Shown: positions 37,934-48,078, counted from the stretch's first letter. The stretch is DNA of 64,000 bases from Pseudomonas sp. R5(2019) (GCF_009905435.1 NZ_JAAAMT010000002.1:124001-188000), one strand, 5' to 3'. The notes: generated by a model from the letters alone, not told the origin. Made by a program: numbers and translations.

Positions 37934-38956
37934 TTAGAACCCTTCGCCCCAGGTATCACTGAGCATAAAGCCCGCGGATAACGGGTCATCCGGGTCAATG
38001 CCGATCTGATGCAGGCCGTAGACCCACGCCCGGCCCGTCACTCGCGGCAACACGGCGGGCCGGTCGCCCACGGTCGTCTTGCCCAGCAATTCAACCTTGA
38101 ACTGGCCACCGATGGTGGAGCGCGAGGTCAGCGTATCACCGACCTCGACCAGGCCACGCGCACTCAAGGTCGCCAGGTTCGCCGAGCTGCCGGTGCCGCA
38201 CGGCGAGCGGTCGACCCGGCCGGGCGGCAAGGTGGTGCAGGTTTGCCAGGTGTGTGATTCCAGGCGGTTGCGGAACATCACGTACGCCACTTCGTTGATC
38301 TCTTTGAGCAACGGGTGGCAAACGCTGACCTGCCGGTTGATCAAGCCCTTCAATCGCACGCCTTGGGTTGCCAGTTCCCGGGCGTTTTCCGGGGCGATGG
38401 TCAAGCCGACCTGCTCCACGTCCACCAGCGCGTAATACACGCCACCAAAGGCGATGTCGGCCTTGATCGGGCCAAACTCGGCCGTCTCGAGGGTGACGTC
38501 CAACTGCTCGACAAACGAGGGCACCATGTCCAGCGAAACACTCACGCAGCGCCCGTCTTCACAGTGCGCCCGAGCGGTCACCAGCCCCGCCGGAGTATCC
38601 AGTACCACCGAGGTCTGCGGCTCCTGCATCTCGATCATGCCCAGTTCCAGCAGTGCCGTCACCACGCATATACAGTTGCTGCCAGACATCGGGTGGGCCT
38701 TGTCCGCCTGCAGCACGATAAACCCGGCCTGGGCCTCGGGCCGGGTGGGCGGCAACAGCAGATTGACCGACATCTGCAGGCTGCCGCGTGGTTCCAGCAC
38801 CACGAAACGCCGCAGGCTATCGTCGACCTCGTTGATGTAGTTCATCTTGTCGAGCATGGTTTTACCGGGCACATCAATGACGCCGCCGGTAATGACCTTG
38901 CCGACTTCGCCTTCGCAATGCACATCGGCCATTTGCAGTGTTTTTTTCCAACGCAT
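37934..38956 (-). CDS. Proline racemase superfamily protein, Ser/Cys type (possible trans-3-hydroxyproline dehydratase)
   Basis: A 340-residue member of the proline racemase fold. The first catalytic position is Ser91 (HPMSGSNCICVVT) and the second is Cys253 ([16 protein letters not shown]). True racemases and epimerases have Cys at both. Members with Ser or Thr at the first site include trans-3-hydroxy-L-proline dehydratases, and some Ser/Cys enzymes keep epimerase activity, so the reaction is open. The start MRWKKTLQMADVHCEGEVG at 38956 matches the family; the upstream frame to 39049 overlaps the aldehyde dehydrogenase. It lies 11 bases after that gene in the same operon. A second paralogue with Cys/Cys lies at 41741-42784. 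Confidence 0.85.
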   Translation of the reverse strand: MRWKKTLQMADVHCEGEVGKVITGGVIDVPGKTMLDKMNYINEVDDSLRRFVVLEPRGSLQMSVNLLLPPTRPEAQAGFIVLQADKAHPMSGSNCICVVTALLELGMIEMQEPQTSVVLDTPAGLVTARAHCEDGRCVSVSLDMVPSFVEQLDVTLETAEFGPIKADIAFGGVYYALVDVEQVGLTIAPENARELATQGVRLKGLINRQVSVCHPLLKEINEVAYVMFRNRLESHTWQTCTTLPPGRVDRSPCGTGSSANLATLSARGLVEVGDTLTSRSTIGGQFKVELLGKTTVGDRPAVLPRVTGRAWVYGLHQIGIDPDDPLSAGFMLSDTWGEGF

Positions 38957-38967
38957 AGCGGCTGCCC

Positions 38968-40449
38968 TTACTTGATGTACCAACCCCAGGGTTGCTGACT
39001 GTCGTAGCGAGTGATCTGCTTGGTTTCCAGGTAGTTGGTCAAGCCCCACTCCCCCAGTTCACGGCCAATACCGCTTTGCTTGTAACCGCCCCAGGGCGCT
39101 TCGGTAAAGGTCGGCTGCGAGCAGTTGATCCAGACGATACCGGCCCGAAGCCTGCGGGCGACACGCTCGGCACGCTCGACGTCACGGGACATGACCGCCG
39201 CCGCCAGGCCAAAGCGCGAGTCGTTGGCGCTGCGCAGCGCCTGGGCTTCGTCGTCGAACGGGCGGATGCAGACCACCGGGCCAAAGATCTCTTCCTGCCA
39301 GATCCAACTGTCCTCGGGCACATCGGCGAAGATCGCCGGGGTGAGGAAATAGCCCTTGTCACAATGGGCCGGGCGGGTGCCGCCGCTGAGCAGCGTCGCG
39401 CCTTCTTCCTGGCCTCGGGCAATGGCCTGCAACACCTTGTCGTACTGACCGCGACTGACCAAAGGCCCGAGCAGGACGCCCTCCTCCAAGCCATTGCCGA
39501 TGCTCAAGCGCTCGGTTTGCTCGACCAGGCGCTTGAGCAGCGGCTCATACAGTTCACGCTGGACCAGCACCCGCGAGGTGGCCGAGCACACCTCGCCCTG
39601 GTTCCAGAAAATCCCGAACATGATCCATTCGACCGCCGCCTCGATATCGCTGTCGTTGAAGATGATGAACGGTGATTTGCCGCCCAACTCCAGGCTGATG
39701 TTTTTAATGTCGCGGGCTGCCGCCTGCATGATCCGGCTGCCGGTCGGCACGCTGCCGGTGAAGGCCAGCTTGTCGATCCCCGGATGCTCGCTCAACGGCG
39801 CGCCAGCCTCTGCACCCAGGCCAGGCAGCACGTTCAATACGCCCGCGGGCAGGCCGGCTTGATGGGCGATATCGGCCAGTTCCAGCGCCGTCAATGGTGT
39901 CAACTCCGAAGGCTTGAGCACCATGCAGCAGCCCGCGGCCAATGCCGGTGCAACCTTCCAGGCCGCCATCAGCATCGGGAAGTTCCAGGGAATGATGGCC
40001 CCGGCCACACCAATCGGCTCCTTGCGTGCCACGCAGCTGAAGCGCTCGTCGGCAAGCGTCACCGGCTGTTCGCGCTGGCCGTCCAGGTTCTCGGCAAGGT
40101 CGGCGTAAAAGTCGAAACAGCCGGCCGTGTCGCCGATGTCCCACAGTGCTTCAGGCAAGGGCTTGCCGTTGTCACGCACTTCAAGCCGGGCCAAGTGGTC
40201 CTGGCGCTCGCGAATGCCGCTGGCGATGGCCCGCAGCACGGTCGCCCGTTCGGCACCGCTCATCTGTGGCCATGGGCCCTCGTCAAACGCGCGGCGGGCG
40301 GCTTTGACCGCCAGGTCGACGTCTTCGGTTGTGGCGGCGCCGACCTTGGCGATCAGCGATTCATCGCTTGGGTCCAGGGTCTCAAAGCTGCCGCCCAGGG
40401 TTGGGCGCAGCCATTGGCCGTCGATGTACAGCTGGTCATAGGTGTTCAT
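38968..40449 (-). CDS. NAD(P)-dependent aldehyde dehydrogenase, probable 2-oxoglutarate semialdehyde dehydrogenase
   Basis: A 493-residue ALDH-superfamily enzyme with GAIIPWNFPMLMAAWKVAPALAAG, general base Glu254 (LELGGKSP) and nucleophile Cys288 (GEVCSATSR). The C-terminal PWGGYKQSGIGRELG...WGWYIK resembles betaine/amino-aldehyde dehydrogenases. Its place in the operon suggests it oxidises 2,5-dioxopentanoate (2-oxoglutarate semialdehyde) to 2-oxoglutarate, the last step of hydroxyproline breakdown; this is context inference. It starts by ATGA overlap with the FAD dehydrogenase gene. Confidence 0.88.
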   Translation of the reverse strand: MNTYDQLYIDGQWLRPTLGGSFETLDPSDESLIAKVGAATTEDVDLAVKAARRAFDEGPWPQMSGAERATVLRAIASGIRERQDHLARLEVRDNGKPLPEALWDIGDTAGCFDFYADLAENLDGQREQPVTLADERFSCVARKEPIGVAGAIIPWNFPMLMAAWKVAPALAAGCCMVLKPSELTPLTALELADIAHQAGLPAGVLNVLPGLGAEAGAPLSEHPGIDKLAFTGSVPTGSRIMQAAARDIKNISLELGGKSPFIIFNDSDIEAAVEWIMFGIFWNQGEVCSATSRVLVQRELYEPLLKRLVEQTERLSIGNGLEEGVLLGPLVSRGQYDKVLQAIARGQEEGATLLSGGTRPAHCDKGYFLTPAIFADVPEDSWIWQEEIFGPVVCIRPFDDEAQALRSANDSRFGLAAAVMSRDVERAERVARRLRAGIVWINCSQPTFTEAPWGGYKQSGIGRELGEWGLTNYLETKQITRYDSQQPWGWYIK

Positions 40450-41744
40450 GCATGGCCTCCAACAAGGGCAAAGCGCTGGGCGCTGAAAGGGGTCAAATCC
40501 TGGGTGGGCGCACGACCGGCTGCCAGGTCGGCAATCAGCCGCCCGGTGGTGGCGCCCAGAGTCAGGCCGAGCTGGCCGTGACCGAAGGCCAACAGCACGT
40601 TCGTCAACCGCTTGCTACGGTCGATGATCGGCTTGGTGTCGGGCAAAAACGGTCGGTAGCCGACACCGTATTCGAGGTTGTCGACTTTCAGCTGCGGCAG
40701 AATTTTCCGGGCTTTCTCAAGGATGATGTCGGCCCGCTTGAAATTGGGTTCGGCGTTGGCGCCGGCGAACTCGATGGTGCCGCCGATCTGCAGGCCACGG
40801 GTCATGGGGCTGAAGCAAAAACCACCGTCGGCGTAGATCACCGAGTGACGAATCTCCACCTCGGGGGTGGGCAACAGCACCTGGTAACCGGCGATACCGG
40901 CCAACGGCACCCGGGTACCGATCTGATCGAAGAATTGCCGCGAGCCTGTGCCCGCCGCCACCACCACATGCTCGGCCGGGTAACGCTCGCCATTGTTCAA
41001 CGTGACGCCGCAGGCGCGGTCGCCGACCTCATCAATGCGCTTGACCTCGCCGCGTACCCGCACGCCGCCCTGGTCGATAAAGCTTTGCGTCAAGGCCGCG
41101 ATAAAGCCCTTGGTATCGCTGACTGAACGCCAGTCCGCAAACAACAGGCCATGGCTGAATTTGCCCCCCAGTGACGGTTCCAGCTCAGCGATGGCAGCGC
41201 GGTCGAGCACCTCATGGTCGAAGCCCAGCGCCTTGCGCAGCGCCAGATGAGGCCGTTCATGTTCCAGGCCGGAGGGCGAATCGAACAGTTCGAGAATCGG
41301 CCGCTGGCCCATCAGCGACTTGTCGGCGCAGGCCTCCAGCAGGGGTGCGTAGTCCTCGTAGACATGATGGGTAAGGGTGGCCATCTGCTCGGAAATCGCC
41401 TGGATTCTTGACGGCCGGGCACAGGCCACAAAACGCAGGAACCACGGCAAGATTCCCGGCAAGGCGCTGGGGCGCAGCGCCAATGGGCCTTTCTGGTCCA
41501 GCAGCCAACCGGGGACCTTTTTCAGGATACCGGGCTTGGACAGCGGAATGACTTCACTGACCGCCATCTGCCCACAGCTCCACTTGGCGGTGCTGTCGCC
41601 GGGCGCGGCGGGATCGATCAGGGTCACCGCATGGCCCTCGCGTTGCAGGTACAGCGCGCAGCAGACACCGACGATACCCGCTCCGATCACCACGGCCTTT
41701 TCACGTGCAACAGGTGGTTGTGCGACTGACTGCAACGGGGTCAT
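40446..41744 (-). CDS. FAD-dependent D-amino acid dehydrogenase, probable cis-4-hydroxy-D-proline dehydrogenase
   Basis: A 432-residue DAO-family flavoprotein. The dinucleotide motif is [28 protein letters not shown], and the C-terminal end [45 protein letters not shown] is the usual DadA/HypO closing motif. It probably oxidises cis-4-hydroxy-D-proline to pyrroline-4-hydroxy-2-carboxylate, feeding electrons to the respiratory chain. ATG 41744 overlaps the stop of the epimerase gene (ATGA), and its own stop overlaps the aldehyde dehydrogenase start (ATGA), showing tight coupling. The ORF extension to 41804 lies inside the epimerase gene and is rejected. Confidence 0.9.
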   Translation of the reverse strand: MTPLQSVAQPPVAREKAVVIGAGIVGVCCALYLQREGHAVTLIDPAAPGDSTAKWSCGQMAVSEVIPLSKPGILKKVPGWLLDQKGPLALRPSALPGILPWFLRFVACARPSRIQAISEQMATLTHHVYEDYAPLLEACADKSLMGQRPILELFDSPSGLEHERPHLALRKALGFDHEVLDRAAIAELEPSLGGKFSHGLLFADWRSVSDTKGFIAALTQSFIDQGGVRVRGEVKRIDEVGDRACGVTLNNGERYPAEHVVVAAGTGSRQFFDQIGTRVPLAGIAGYQVLLPTPEVEIRHSVIYADGGFCFSPMTRGLQIGGTIEFAGANAEPNFKRADIILEKARKILPQLKVDNLEYGVGYRPFLPDTKPIIDRSKRLTNVLLAFGHGQLGLTLGATTGRLIADLAAGRAPTQDLTPFSAQRFALVGGHA

Positions 41745-42784
41745 GACACGTTCTCTTGTGCAGCGGCAGGTTTGGCATGATCTTCCAGACTGAAGCCGTC
41801 CCACCAGGGTTGGGTGTCGTCGACAATAAACTCGGCGCGGCCGGTGATCCAGGCGCGCCCTTCGATGCTGGGGCGAATGGCAGCGGTGCCGTCTTCCAAT
41901 GGCAGCTGTGATTCCACGCGGCCGACAAAGAAACTGCCGATCAGGCTTTCATGCCGATAGGCAGCGCCTTCTGCCAACCAGCCACGGGCATGGCGCTGGG
42001 CGACCCGTGCCGAACTGCCGGTCCCGCAGGGTGAGCGGTCGATCAGGCTGGCCCCGGCAATCACCACCGCGCGGCCTTGCGATTCAGGCGCCAGCGGCGC
42101 GCCGGTCCACATGCAGTGGTTGACGCCCTTGATCGACGGGTTTTCCGGGTGCACCACCGCACGGGTACGGTTGACCAGATCCTGAATCTGCCGCCCCCAG
42201 GTCAGCAACTGTTGAGGGCTGAAATGTTCGCATCCGGGGTAATTGGGTTGTACCTCGATGATCGGGTAAAAGTTGCCGCCGTAGGCGATATCGACGCTCA
42301 ACTCGCCCAGCGGTGGGAAGTCGATCAGCACATCGCGATGGAGCAGAAATGACGGCACGTTGGTAAAGCGCACGGCGCTGACCTTGTCGCCCTCGCGCGT
42401 GTAGGTCGCATGGATCTGCCCGGCCGGCACGTCCACCACCACAGTGCCTGGCACCCTGGGCTCGATCAACCCGGTTTCGAGCGCAAAGGTAATCGACCCT
42501 AGCGTGGCATGCCCGCACATCGGCAGGCAGCCGGAGGTCTCGATAAACAGCAGACTGAAATCGCTGTCGGCGCGCAGCGGTGGATAGAAAATCGTCCCCG
42601 ACATATGTGCGTGGCCGCGCGGTTCGAGCATCAGCGCCCGGCGAATCCAGTCGAACCCGGCGATAAACTGTTCACGCCGCTCGCTCATGGTCGCGCCCTG
42701 CAGTTCGGGGGCGCCGGCCACCACCATGCGCACCGGCATGCCTTCGGTATGGCCCTCGATGCAATTGAAAACGTGTCGAGTCAT
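41741..42784 (-). CDS. 4-hydroxyproline 2-epimerase (Cys/Cys)
   Basis: A 347-residue proline racemase superfamily enzyme with both catalytic cysteines, Cys90 ([12 protein letters not shown]) and Cys253 ([15 protein letters not shown]). The N-terminal [19 protein letters not shown] is typical of 4-hydroxyproline epimerases, which turn trans-4-hydroxy-L-proline into cis-4-hydroxy-D-proline. This is the entry step of the pathway. It is followed by ATGA-coupled D-hydroxyproline dehydrogenase and preceded by the deaminase gene after 59 bases. Confidence 0.92.
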   Translation of the reverse strand: MTRHVFNCIEGHTEGMPVRMVVAGAPELQGATMSERREQFIAGFDWIRRALMLEPRGHAHMSGTIFYPPLRADSDFSLLFIETSGCLPMCGHATLGSITFALETGLIEPRVPGTVVVDVPAGQIHATYTREGDKVSAVRFTNVPSFLLHRDVLIDFPPLGELSVDIAYGGNFYPIIEVQPNYPGCEHFSPQQLLTWGRQIQDLVNRTRAVVHPENPSIKGVNHCMWTGAPLAPESQGRAVVIAGASLIDRSPCGTGSSARVAQRHARGWLAEGAAYRHESLIGSFFVGRVESQLPLEDGTAAIRPSIEGRAWITGRAEFIVDDTQPWWDGFSLEDHAKPAAAQENVS

Positions 42785-42843
42785 CTCATCTCACTCCGTG
42801 AAGCCACAGCGGCCAGCCGTGGCGGCCGCTGCGGCAGGCAACA

Positions 42844-43725
42844 TCAGCGTTGAGCCAGTTCGAAGGCTTTGCGGAAGCGGGCTTTCTCGTCATCGGTCAA
42901 GGGTTGCAGCGGCATGCGCGCATTGCCGGCCTCGAAACCGGCCAGCTCGCAGCCGTACTTGACCTTCTGAATGAACTTGCCCGACTCCATGTCAGCCAGT
43001 ACCGGGAACAACGCGCGCACGATGGCCTGGGCACCGGCCAGATCGCCACTTTCATAACGGCTGTAGAAGTCGCAGACCTGCTGGGTCAGGCAGTTGGCCG
43101 GGCCGCAGATCCAGCTGGTGGCCCCCCAGATAAAGAAGTCCAGTGCCTGGTCATCGGAACCGCACGACAGCTGATAGTGATCTTTATAGGTGCCACCAAT
43201 CTCGATGGCGCGCAGCAGGTTGCCGCTGCTTTCCTTGATGCCGATGACGCGCGGGTTATCCTTGAAGGCCTCCAGCACCTCGAAGCCGACTTCAACGTTG
43301 GTGCGCACCGGGTAGTTGTACAGCACCACGTTGATGTCCGGCACGGCATCGAGAATAGCCTGGTAGTGGCCGATCAGCTCAGGCTGGGACGGCAGTGCGT
43401 AGTACGGCGGTGCGATCAGCAGGTTGGTGTAGCCGGCATCGCGGGTTTGCTTGACCTGCTCGATCACCTCACGGGTGCACGAACCGTTGGCACCGGCGAT
43501 CAACAGGCCACGATCAGCGACCACTTCTTTTACGGTTGCCAGCACCTGGCGACGCTCATCGTTGGTCAGCGCGTAGTACTCACCGGTCGAACCCAGCGGC
43601 ACGAAGCCTTTCACGCCCGCCTTGAGCTGGTACTCGATGATGTTGGCAAGCATGTCGAAATCGACATTGCCAGCCTTGTTGAACGGGGTGACCAGGGCGG
43701 GCAGGATGCCTTTGAGTTGAGTCAT
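42844..43725 (-). CDS. DapA-family enzyme, probable pyrroline-4-hydroxy-2-carboxylate deaminase
   Basis: A 293-residue class I aldolase-fold protein. It has GFVPLGSTGEYYALTNDER, Tyr136 (VVLYNYPVRTN) and Schiff-base Lys164 (VIGIKESSG). The family includes dihydrodipicolinate synthase and N-acetylneuraminate lyase. In hydroxyproline operons it is the deaminase that forms 2-oxoglutarate semialdehyde, and that assignment rests on its neighbours. It is not likely to be the housekeeping DapA, because it is embedded between the ABC permease and epimerase genes. Confidence 0.88.
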   Translation of the reverse strand: MTQLKGILPALVTPFNKAGNVDFDMLANIIEYQLKAGVKGFVPLGSTGEYYALTNDERRQVLATVKEVVADRGLLIAGANGSCTREVIEQVKQTRDAGYTNLLIAPPYYALPSQPELIGHYQAILDAVPDINVVLYNYPVRTNVEVGFEVLEAFKDNPRVIGIKESSGNLLRAIEIGGTYKDHYQLSCGSDDQALDFFIWGATSWICGPANCLTQQVCDFYSRYESGDLAGAQAIVRALFPVLADMESGKFIQKVKYGCELAGFEAGNARMPLQPLTDDEKARFRKAFELAQR

Positions 43726-43761
43726 TGCAGAGTCTCCACAGACAAAATCACAGGGTTGGGG

Positions 43762-44427
43762 TTAGTACGCATAACGGCGCAGCATTCGCGCTTCGACGAC
43801 GCCGACCAGGCGGGTCAACGGGAATGCCACGAGGAAATAAATGACCGCCACCGCCGACAGGAACTCGACCGGGCGCGCGGTGCTGTTGGAGATGTTCTGG
43901 CCGACGAACATCAGGTCGGCGATGCCCACCGACGAGATCAATGCGCTCTCCTTGAACAGCGACACCACGTTTGAGAGCAACGGCGGAATACTGCGCAGCA
44001 AGGCCTGGGGGAAAACGACATAAGCCGTCTTGTTCCAGGAGGCCACGCCCAGCGCGACACAGGCATCGTGTTGCTCGGCGGGGATGGATTTGAGCGCCCC
44101 GCGAAAGGTCTCGCTGGTGATCGCCGCCATGTACATCGTCAGCGCCAGCAGCACCGAGACGTAGGGCGGTACATCAATGCCGAACACCACCGGGAAGCAG
44201 AAAAACACCCAGAACAGCTGGATCAACAGCGGCGTGCCGCGAAACAGCTCGACGTAAAAGCCGGCCGGCACGCTCAGCCAGCGGCTGCGCGAGACCCGCA
44301 ACAGGCTCAGCAAAAAGCCCAGCACGCTGCCCAGGATCGCGCAGCCCACGGTGAAGGCCAGGGTCAGCGCCAGGCCCTGAAGGAGTGCCTGCCAGTAGGA
44401 GAACACCACGGAAAAATCGAGTTGCAT
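43762..44427 (-). CDS. Polar amino-acid ABC transporter permease
   Basis: A 221-residue inner-membrane permease of the His/Glu/Gln (HisM/GlnP) type with about five hydrophobic segments. It carries the permease-ATPase coupling loop AAITSETFRGALKSIPAEQHDACVALG (EAA motif with conserved Gly) and a C-terminal YFLVAFPLTRLVGVVEARMLRRY. It is the second permease of a heterodimeric pair with the next gene upstream (10-base gap). The substrate is inferred to be hydroxyproline or a related imino acid. Confidence 0.92.
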   Translation of the reverse strand: MQLDFSVVFSYWQALLQGLALTLAFTVGCAILGSVLGFLLSLLRVSRSRWLSVPAGFYVELFRGTPLLIQLFWVFFCFPVVFGIDVPPYVSVLLALTMYMAAITSETFRGALKSIPAEQHDACVALGVASWNKTAYVVFPQALLRSIPPLLSNVVSLFKESALISSVGIADLMFVGQNISNSTARPVEFLSAVAVIYFLVAFPLTRLVGVVEARMLRRYAY

Positions 44428-44437
44428 GACAATCTCC

Positions 44438-45109
44438 TCAGTGCGCGTGCGCAGCGTCCTGCCGGCGTTCCAGCCACTGCACCAGCTGGGCGATCGGCAG
44501 TGACAGGAAGAAGTAGATGAGCGCGATCAGCGAGTAGGTTTCCAGCGGCCGGTAGGCTTCGGTGGCAATGCTTTTGCCGACGTACATCAGGTCGCCCACC
44601 GCGACGATGGCCACCAGCGCACTCTGCTGAAGGATCGAAATACCGTTGGTCATCAGCACCGGCACGGCGCTGCGCAAGGCTTGCGGCAGAATCACGTAGA
44701 GCGTGCGTTGCCAGGGCCGCAGCCCCAGCGCGACACAGGCATCCAGGTGCTCGCGCGGCACCGCCTGGACCCCGGCGCGATAGGCCTCGGCATTGAACGC
44801 GGTGAGGTTCAGGCCGAGCGCCAGCACACCCATGGTGACCGGGTCGATAAACACGTCGAACAGCATCGGTACGCAGTAGAAGAACCAGACGATTTGCAGC
44901 AGCACCGGTGTGCAGCGAAAGAACTCGATGAACATCTGCGCCGGCCAGCGCAGGAAAAACCAGCGGCTGAGGGTCAGCAGGCAGAGGCCAAAACCACAGA
45001 CCAGGCCTACGACATTGGAGACCAGTGCCAGCTGCAGGGTGACCTTCAGGCCGTCCCATAGCAGGCCGATATTGCCGTTGAGAAAACTGAAGTCGAATTG
45101 GTAGTTCAT
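44438..45109 (-). CDS. Polar amino-acid ABC transporter permease
   Basis: A 223-residue paralogue of the neighbouring permease, beginning MNYQFDFSFLNGNIGLLWDGLKVTLQLALVSNVVGLVCGFGLCLL, with an EAA loop NAEAYRAGVQAVPREHLDACVALGLRPWQRT and a C-terminal FLSLPIAQLVQWLERRQ. The two permeases should form the membrane channel served by the ATPase encoded 11 bases upstream. No unusual features are seen. Confidence 0.92.
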   Translation of the reverse strand: MNYQFDFSFLNGNIGLLWDGLKVTLQLALVSNVVGLVCGFGLCLLTLSRWFFLRWPAQMFIEFFRCTPVLLQIVWFFYCVPMLFDVFIDPVTMGVLALGLNLTAFNAEAYRAGVQAVPREHLDACVALGLRPWQRTLYVILPQALRSAVPVLMTNGISILQQSALVAIVAVGDLMYVGKSIATEAYRPLETYSLIALIYFFLSLPIAQLVQWLERRQDAAHAH

Positions 45110-45120
45110 GACCGGCCTCC

Positions 45121-45936
<816 letters not shown>

Positions 45937-45990
45937 CAATCGTTCTCCGAGAGCGCGCAGCCATCGCCGCGCGCTCGCCATCGGCAGGAT

Positions 45991-46833
45991 TTACTGAGGG
46001 GTTTTATCGGCGTTGGCCAACTGCGAGGCCTTGTCGACCAAGGCGTCGATCTCGCCTGTCTCGCGGCGTTGGGTCAGGTAGATGTTCAAGGTTTGCAGGT
46101 CGGCGGCGCTGATGTCGCGACGGATGCCGAAGGCGACACCTTGCTTGGCCAGCGCGGGTTTGGGCAGCACTTCCCTGGTCCAGTCCGGATTGGCGACGGC
46201 GAACAGGTGGTTGGTATCGCTGGCATCGACCAGCACGTCGGCGCGTTTGGACATGACCGCCAGGCGCACCTCGTCCATGCCCGGCAAACGCATGACCTTG
46301 GCGTTCTTGATCACGGCAGAGATGGCCTTGTCCTGGGCGGTCCCGGACATGACCGCGAAGGTGACGTCGGGCTTGTCATAGTCGGCCACCGATTGACCGG
46401 CAGTGGCGAACTTGGGGTTGCTTTTGTTGACCAGCAATGAGACCTGATAGTCGGTGGCCGGTACCGAGAAACTCACCGCCAGGGCGCGCTCGGGCGTCTG
46501 GTTCAGGGCCATGGCCATGTCCCATTTGCCGCCTTGCAGCCCCGCCACCAGGTTGTCCCAGTTGGTGTCGACGAACTCGACCTTGACCTTGAGCACCTTC
46601 TCGCCGAAGTCACGGCACAGGTCCACGAAGTAACCGCTGTATTCCCCCGACCGTGCGTCGCGCATCACGTAGGGTGCCGCGACAGCCGCGCCGCAGCGCA
46701 GCACGCCTTGCTTCTGAACATCTTTCCACAGCGAGACATCCGCCGCCTGGGCTGGAACCTGGGCCAGCAACGCCCCAACGGCGGAGACACACACGAGCAT
46801 GTTGCGAATGGAGCGAGGAAGGAACCGAGCCAT
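45991..46833 (-). CDS. Periplasmic amino-acid binding protein (bacterial solute-binding family 3)
   Basis: A 280-residue precursor with a Sec signal peptide (cleavage near AQA-AD, residue 30). The mature part has the family-3 layout: GVLRCGAAVAAPYVMRDARSGEYSGYFVDLCRDFGEKVLKVKVEFVDTNWDNLVAGLQGGKWDMAMALNQTPERA. It captures an amino or imino acid for the ABC permeases. As first gene of the operon it marks the promoter end; the inducing substrate is inferred from the catabolic genes. Confidence 0.9.
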   Translation of the reverse strand: MARFLPRSIRNMLVCVSAVGALLAQVPAQAADVSLWKDVQKQGVLRCGAAVAAPYVMRDARSGEYSGYFVDLCRDFGEKVLKVKVEFVDTNWDNLVAGLQGGKWDMAMALNQTPERALAVSFSVPATDYQVSLLVNKSNPKFATAGQSVADYDKPDVTFAVMSGTAQDKAISAVIKNAKVMRLPGMDEVRLAVMSKRADVLVDASDTNHLFAVANPDWTREVLPKPALAKQGVAFGIRRDISAADLQTLNIYLTQRRETGEIDALVDKASQLANADKTPQ

Positions 46834-47147
46834 TTTGACCTCTCCAATAATTCGTTCTTGTAGGCAGGAAGGTACAAATTACATCGTTGTGCGCCGTCAT
46901 GTGTGCAGCGCTGTATGCAGATTAGATTTGAACGCAGCAGACTGTCAACAGGCGTCGAGATCAAATTTGGTGAAGGTGACACCGAGCGGTCGGGCGACCG
47001 CTGCTGGAAGGGAAGGCCTGGAGAGCTTGAGTGGCACAAAAAATTTTGTGTGCCCGCGAATAGAAGCGATTTCGCATTGTCTGAGGTTTGCTCCAAGCGT
47101 TTTCACCACTCACAATGCGCGCTCTTTCTATTTCGAGGTTCAGCAAT
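46834..47147. other. 314-base divergent intergenic region with a 16-bp palindrome
   Basis: It holds the promoters of the hydroxyproline operon (minus) and of the glycine-zipper gene (plus). CACAAAA-AA-TTTTGTG at 47035-47050 is a perfect palindrome with a 2-base centre, a size suited to a dimeric regulator. No clear sigma-70 or sigma-54 promoter could be fixed by eye, and no gene is visible. Confidence 0.5.
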
Positions 47148-47516
47148 ATGCGTAAGACTCTTGCCGCTCTGGCTCTTGGCCTGCTGGTCGCACAAGGCGC
47201 AGTCGCCGGTGACGGCACTACCGCTATCGGTGGCGGTTTGGGCGGGGTACTGGGTAACGTCGTCGGCAAACAGTTGGGTGGCAGCACGGGCGCCGCCATT
47301 GGTGCCGGTATCGGCGGTGCTGCAGGCAGCGCCGTTGCCGCCAAGAAAGGCAACAAGACCAAGGCCGCCATCGGCGGTGGCCTGGGCTCGGCCGGCGGCT
47401 CGCTGATCGGCAACAAGCTGGGCGGCAGCACCGGTTCCACCATCGGCGCAGGCCTGGGTGGCGCAGCGGGCGGCGCGCTGGGCAACAACCTGGCAGACAA
47501 GCAAAGGCGTCACTGA
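47148..47516 (+). CDS. Exported glycine-zipper protein
   Basis: A 122-residue precursor with a signal peptide (MRKTLAALALGLLVAQGAVAG, cleavage after about residue 20). The mature part is a run of glycine-zipper repeats: AIGGGLGGVLGNVVGKQLGGSTGAAIGAGIGGAAGSA, then AAIGGGLGSAGGSLIGNKLGGSTGSTIGAGLGGAAGGALGNNLADKQ, two similar halves of about 40 residues. Such repeats pack as membrane helices in small envelope proteins of unknown role. GAGG precedes ATG 47148. It is followed by a strong terminator. Confidence 0.82.
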   Translation: MRKTLAALALGLLVAQGAVAGDGTTAIGGGLGGVLGNVVGKQLGGSTGAAIGAGIGGAAGSAVAAKKGNKTKAAIGGGLGSAGGSLIGNKLGGSTGSTIGAGLGGAAGGALGNNLADKQRRH

Positions 47517-47562
47517 TCTACGCCGCTCAACCGGGCCTGGTGCCCAGGCCCCAAAGGCCAAC

Positions 47563-47598
47563 AAAAAAGCCCCGACTCAACCGAGCCGGGGCTTTTTT
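47563..47598. terminator. Bidirectional terminator after the glycine-zipper gene
   Basis: Stem GCCCCGACTC/GAGCCGGGGC with one mismatch and an AACC loop, with six A before and six T after, so it can work in both directions. A second copy with almost the same sequence lies at 48024-48058. Confidence 0.88.
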
Positions 47599-47632
47599 GC
47601 CCCTGCACCACCGCGATCTCCCGCCCTACAAG

Positions 47633-47973
47633 CAAGGCTGACAACCCCAATCTCACAGACCATGGCACGTTGCAACAAATGTGGGAGCGGATTCATCCGC
47701 GATGCGCCGCGCGGGCGGCGCGCGGTCTCAAGAACAATGGAAAAACCAAGGTAGGCACCTCCCACGGCTCATGCGATCTGCTGGCAGCCCCCTCGCCTCC
47801 CCCATCAGGATGAAGAGGTTGCCTGAGGACCGTATCAAGGCTTCCAGGTGCTTGCCTTGGGTTTTGCGGCGCTGCCGAAATCGAGCGCCGCCCGCGCGGC
47901 GCATCGCGGATAAATCCGCTCCCACATTTGTTGCAACGTGCCATGGCCTATGAGATTGGAGTTGCCAGCCTTG
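47633..47973. repeat. 341-bp imperfect palindrome containing REP-like arms
   Basis: The left arm (47633-47722) and the inverted right arm (47884-47973) match over about 90 bases: CAAGGCTG-ACAACCCCAATC, CATGGCACGTTGCAACAAAT, then GTGGGAGCGGATTCATCCGC and GATGCGCCGCGCGGGCGGCG. Weaker matching continues inward, so both strands encode related spurious peptides (MGADxSAMRRAGGAR...). No transposase is present. It looks like a MITE- or REPIN-like mobile repeat between two terminators. Confidence 0.85.
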
Positions 47974-48023
47974 TTTGTTCGGCTTTAGATCTGTGTGGTT
48001 TTCGCAATTGCGCGATGAACCAC

Positions 48024-48058
48024 AAAAAAGCCCCGGCTCAACCGAGTCGGGGCTTTTT
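48024..48058. terminator. Bidirectional terminator after mqo
   Basis: Stem GCCCCGGCTC/GAGTCGGGGC with an AACC loop, A-run on the left and T-run on the right, 20 bases beyond the mqo stop codon. It serves mqo on the minus strand. Confidence 0.88.
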
Positions 48059-48078
48059 GTTTATTGCGCGGGGTTCGC

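Noticed and set aside
47031..47048. TGGCAC followed by TTTTG, considered as a sigma-54 promoter
   Set aside because: The GG-N10-GC spacing is not met and the -12 GC is missing. The signal is better read as a palindrome.
47681..47953. 90-aa frame and its related minus-strand frame at 47728-47925
   Set aside because: Both lie in the palindromic element and resemble each other only because the DNA is an inverted repeat.
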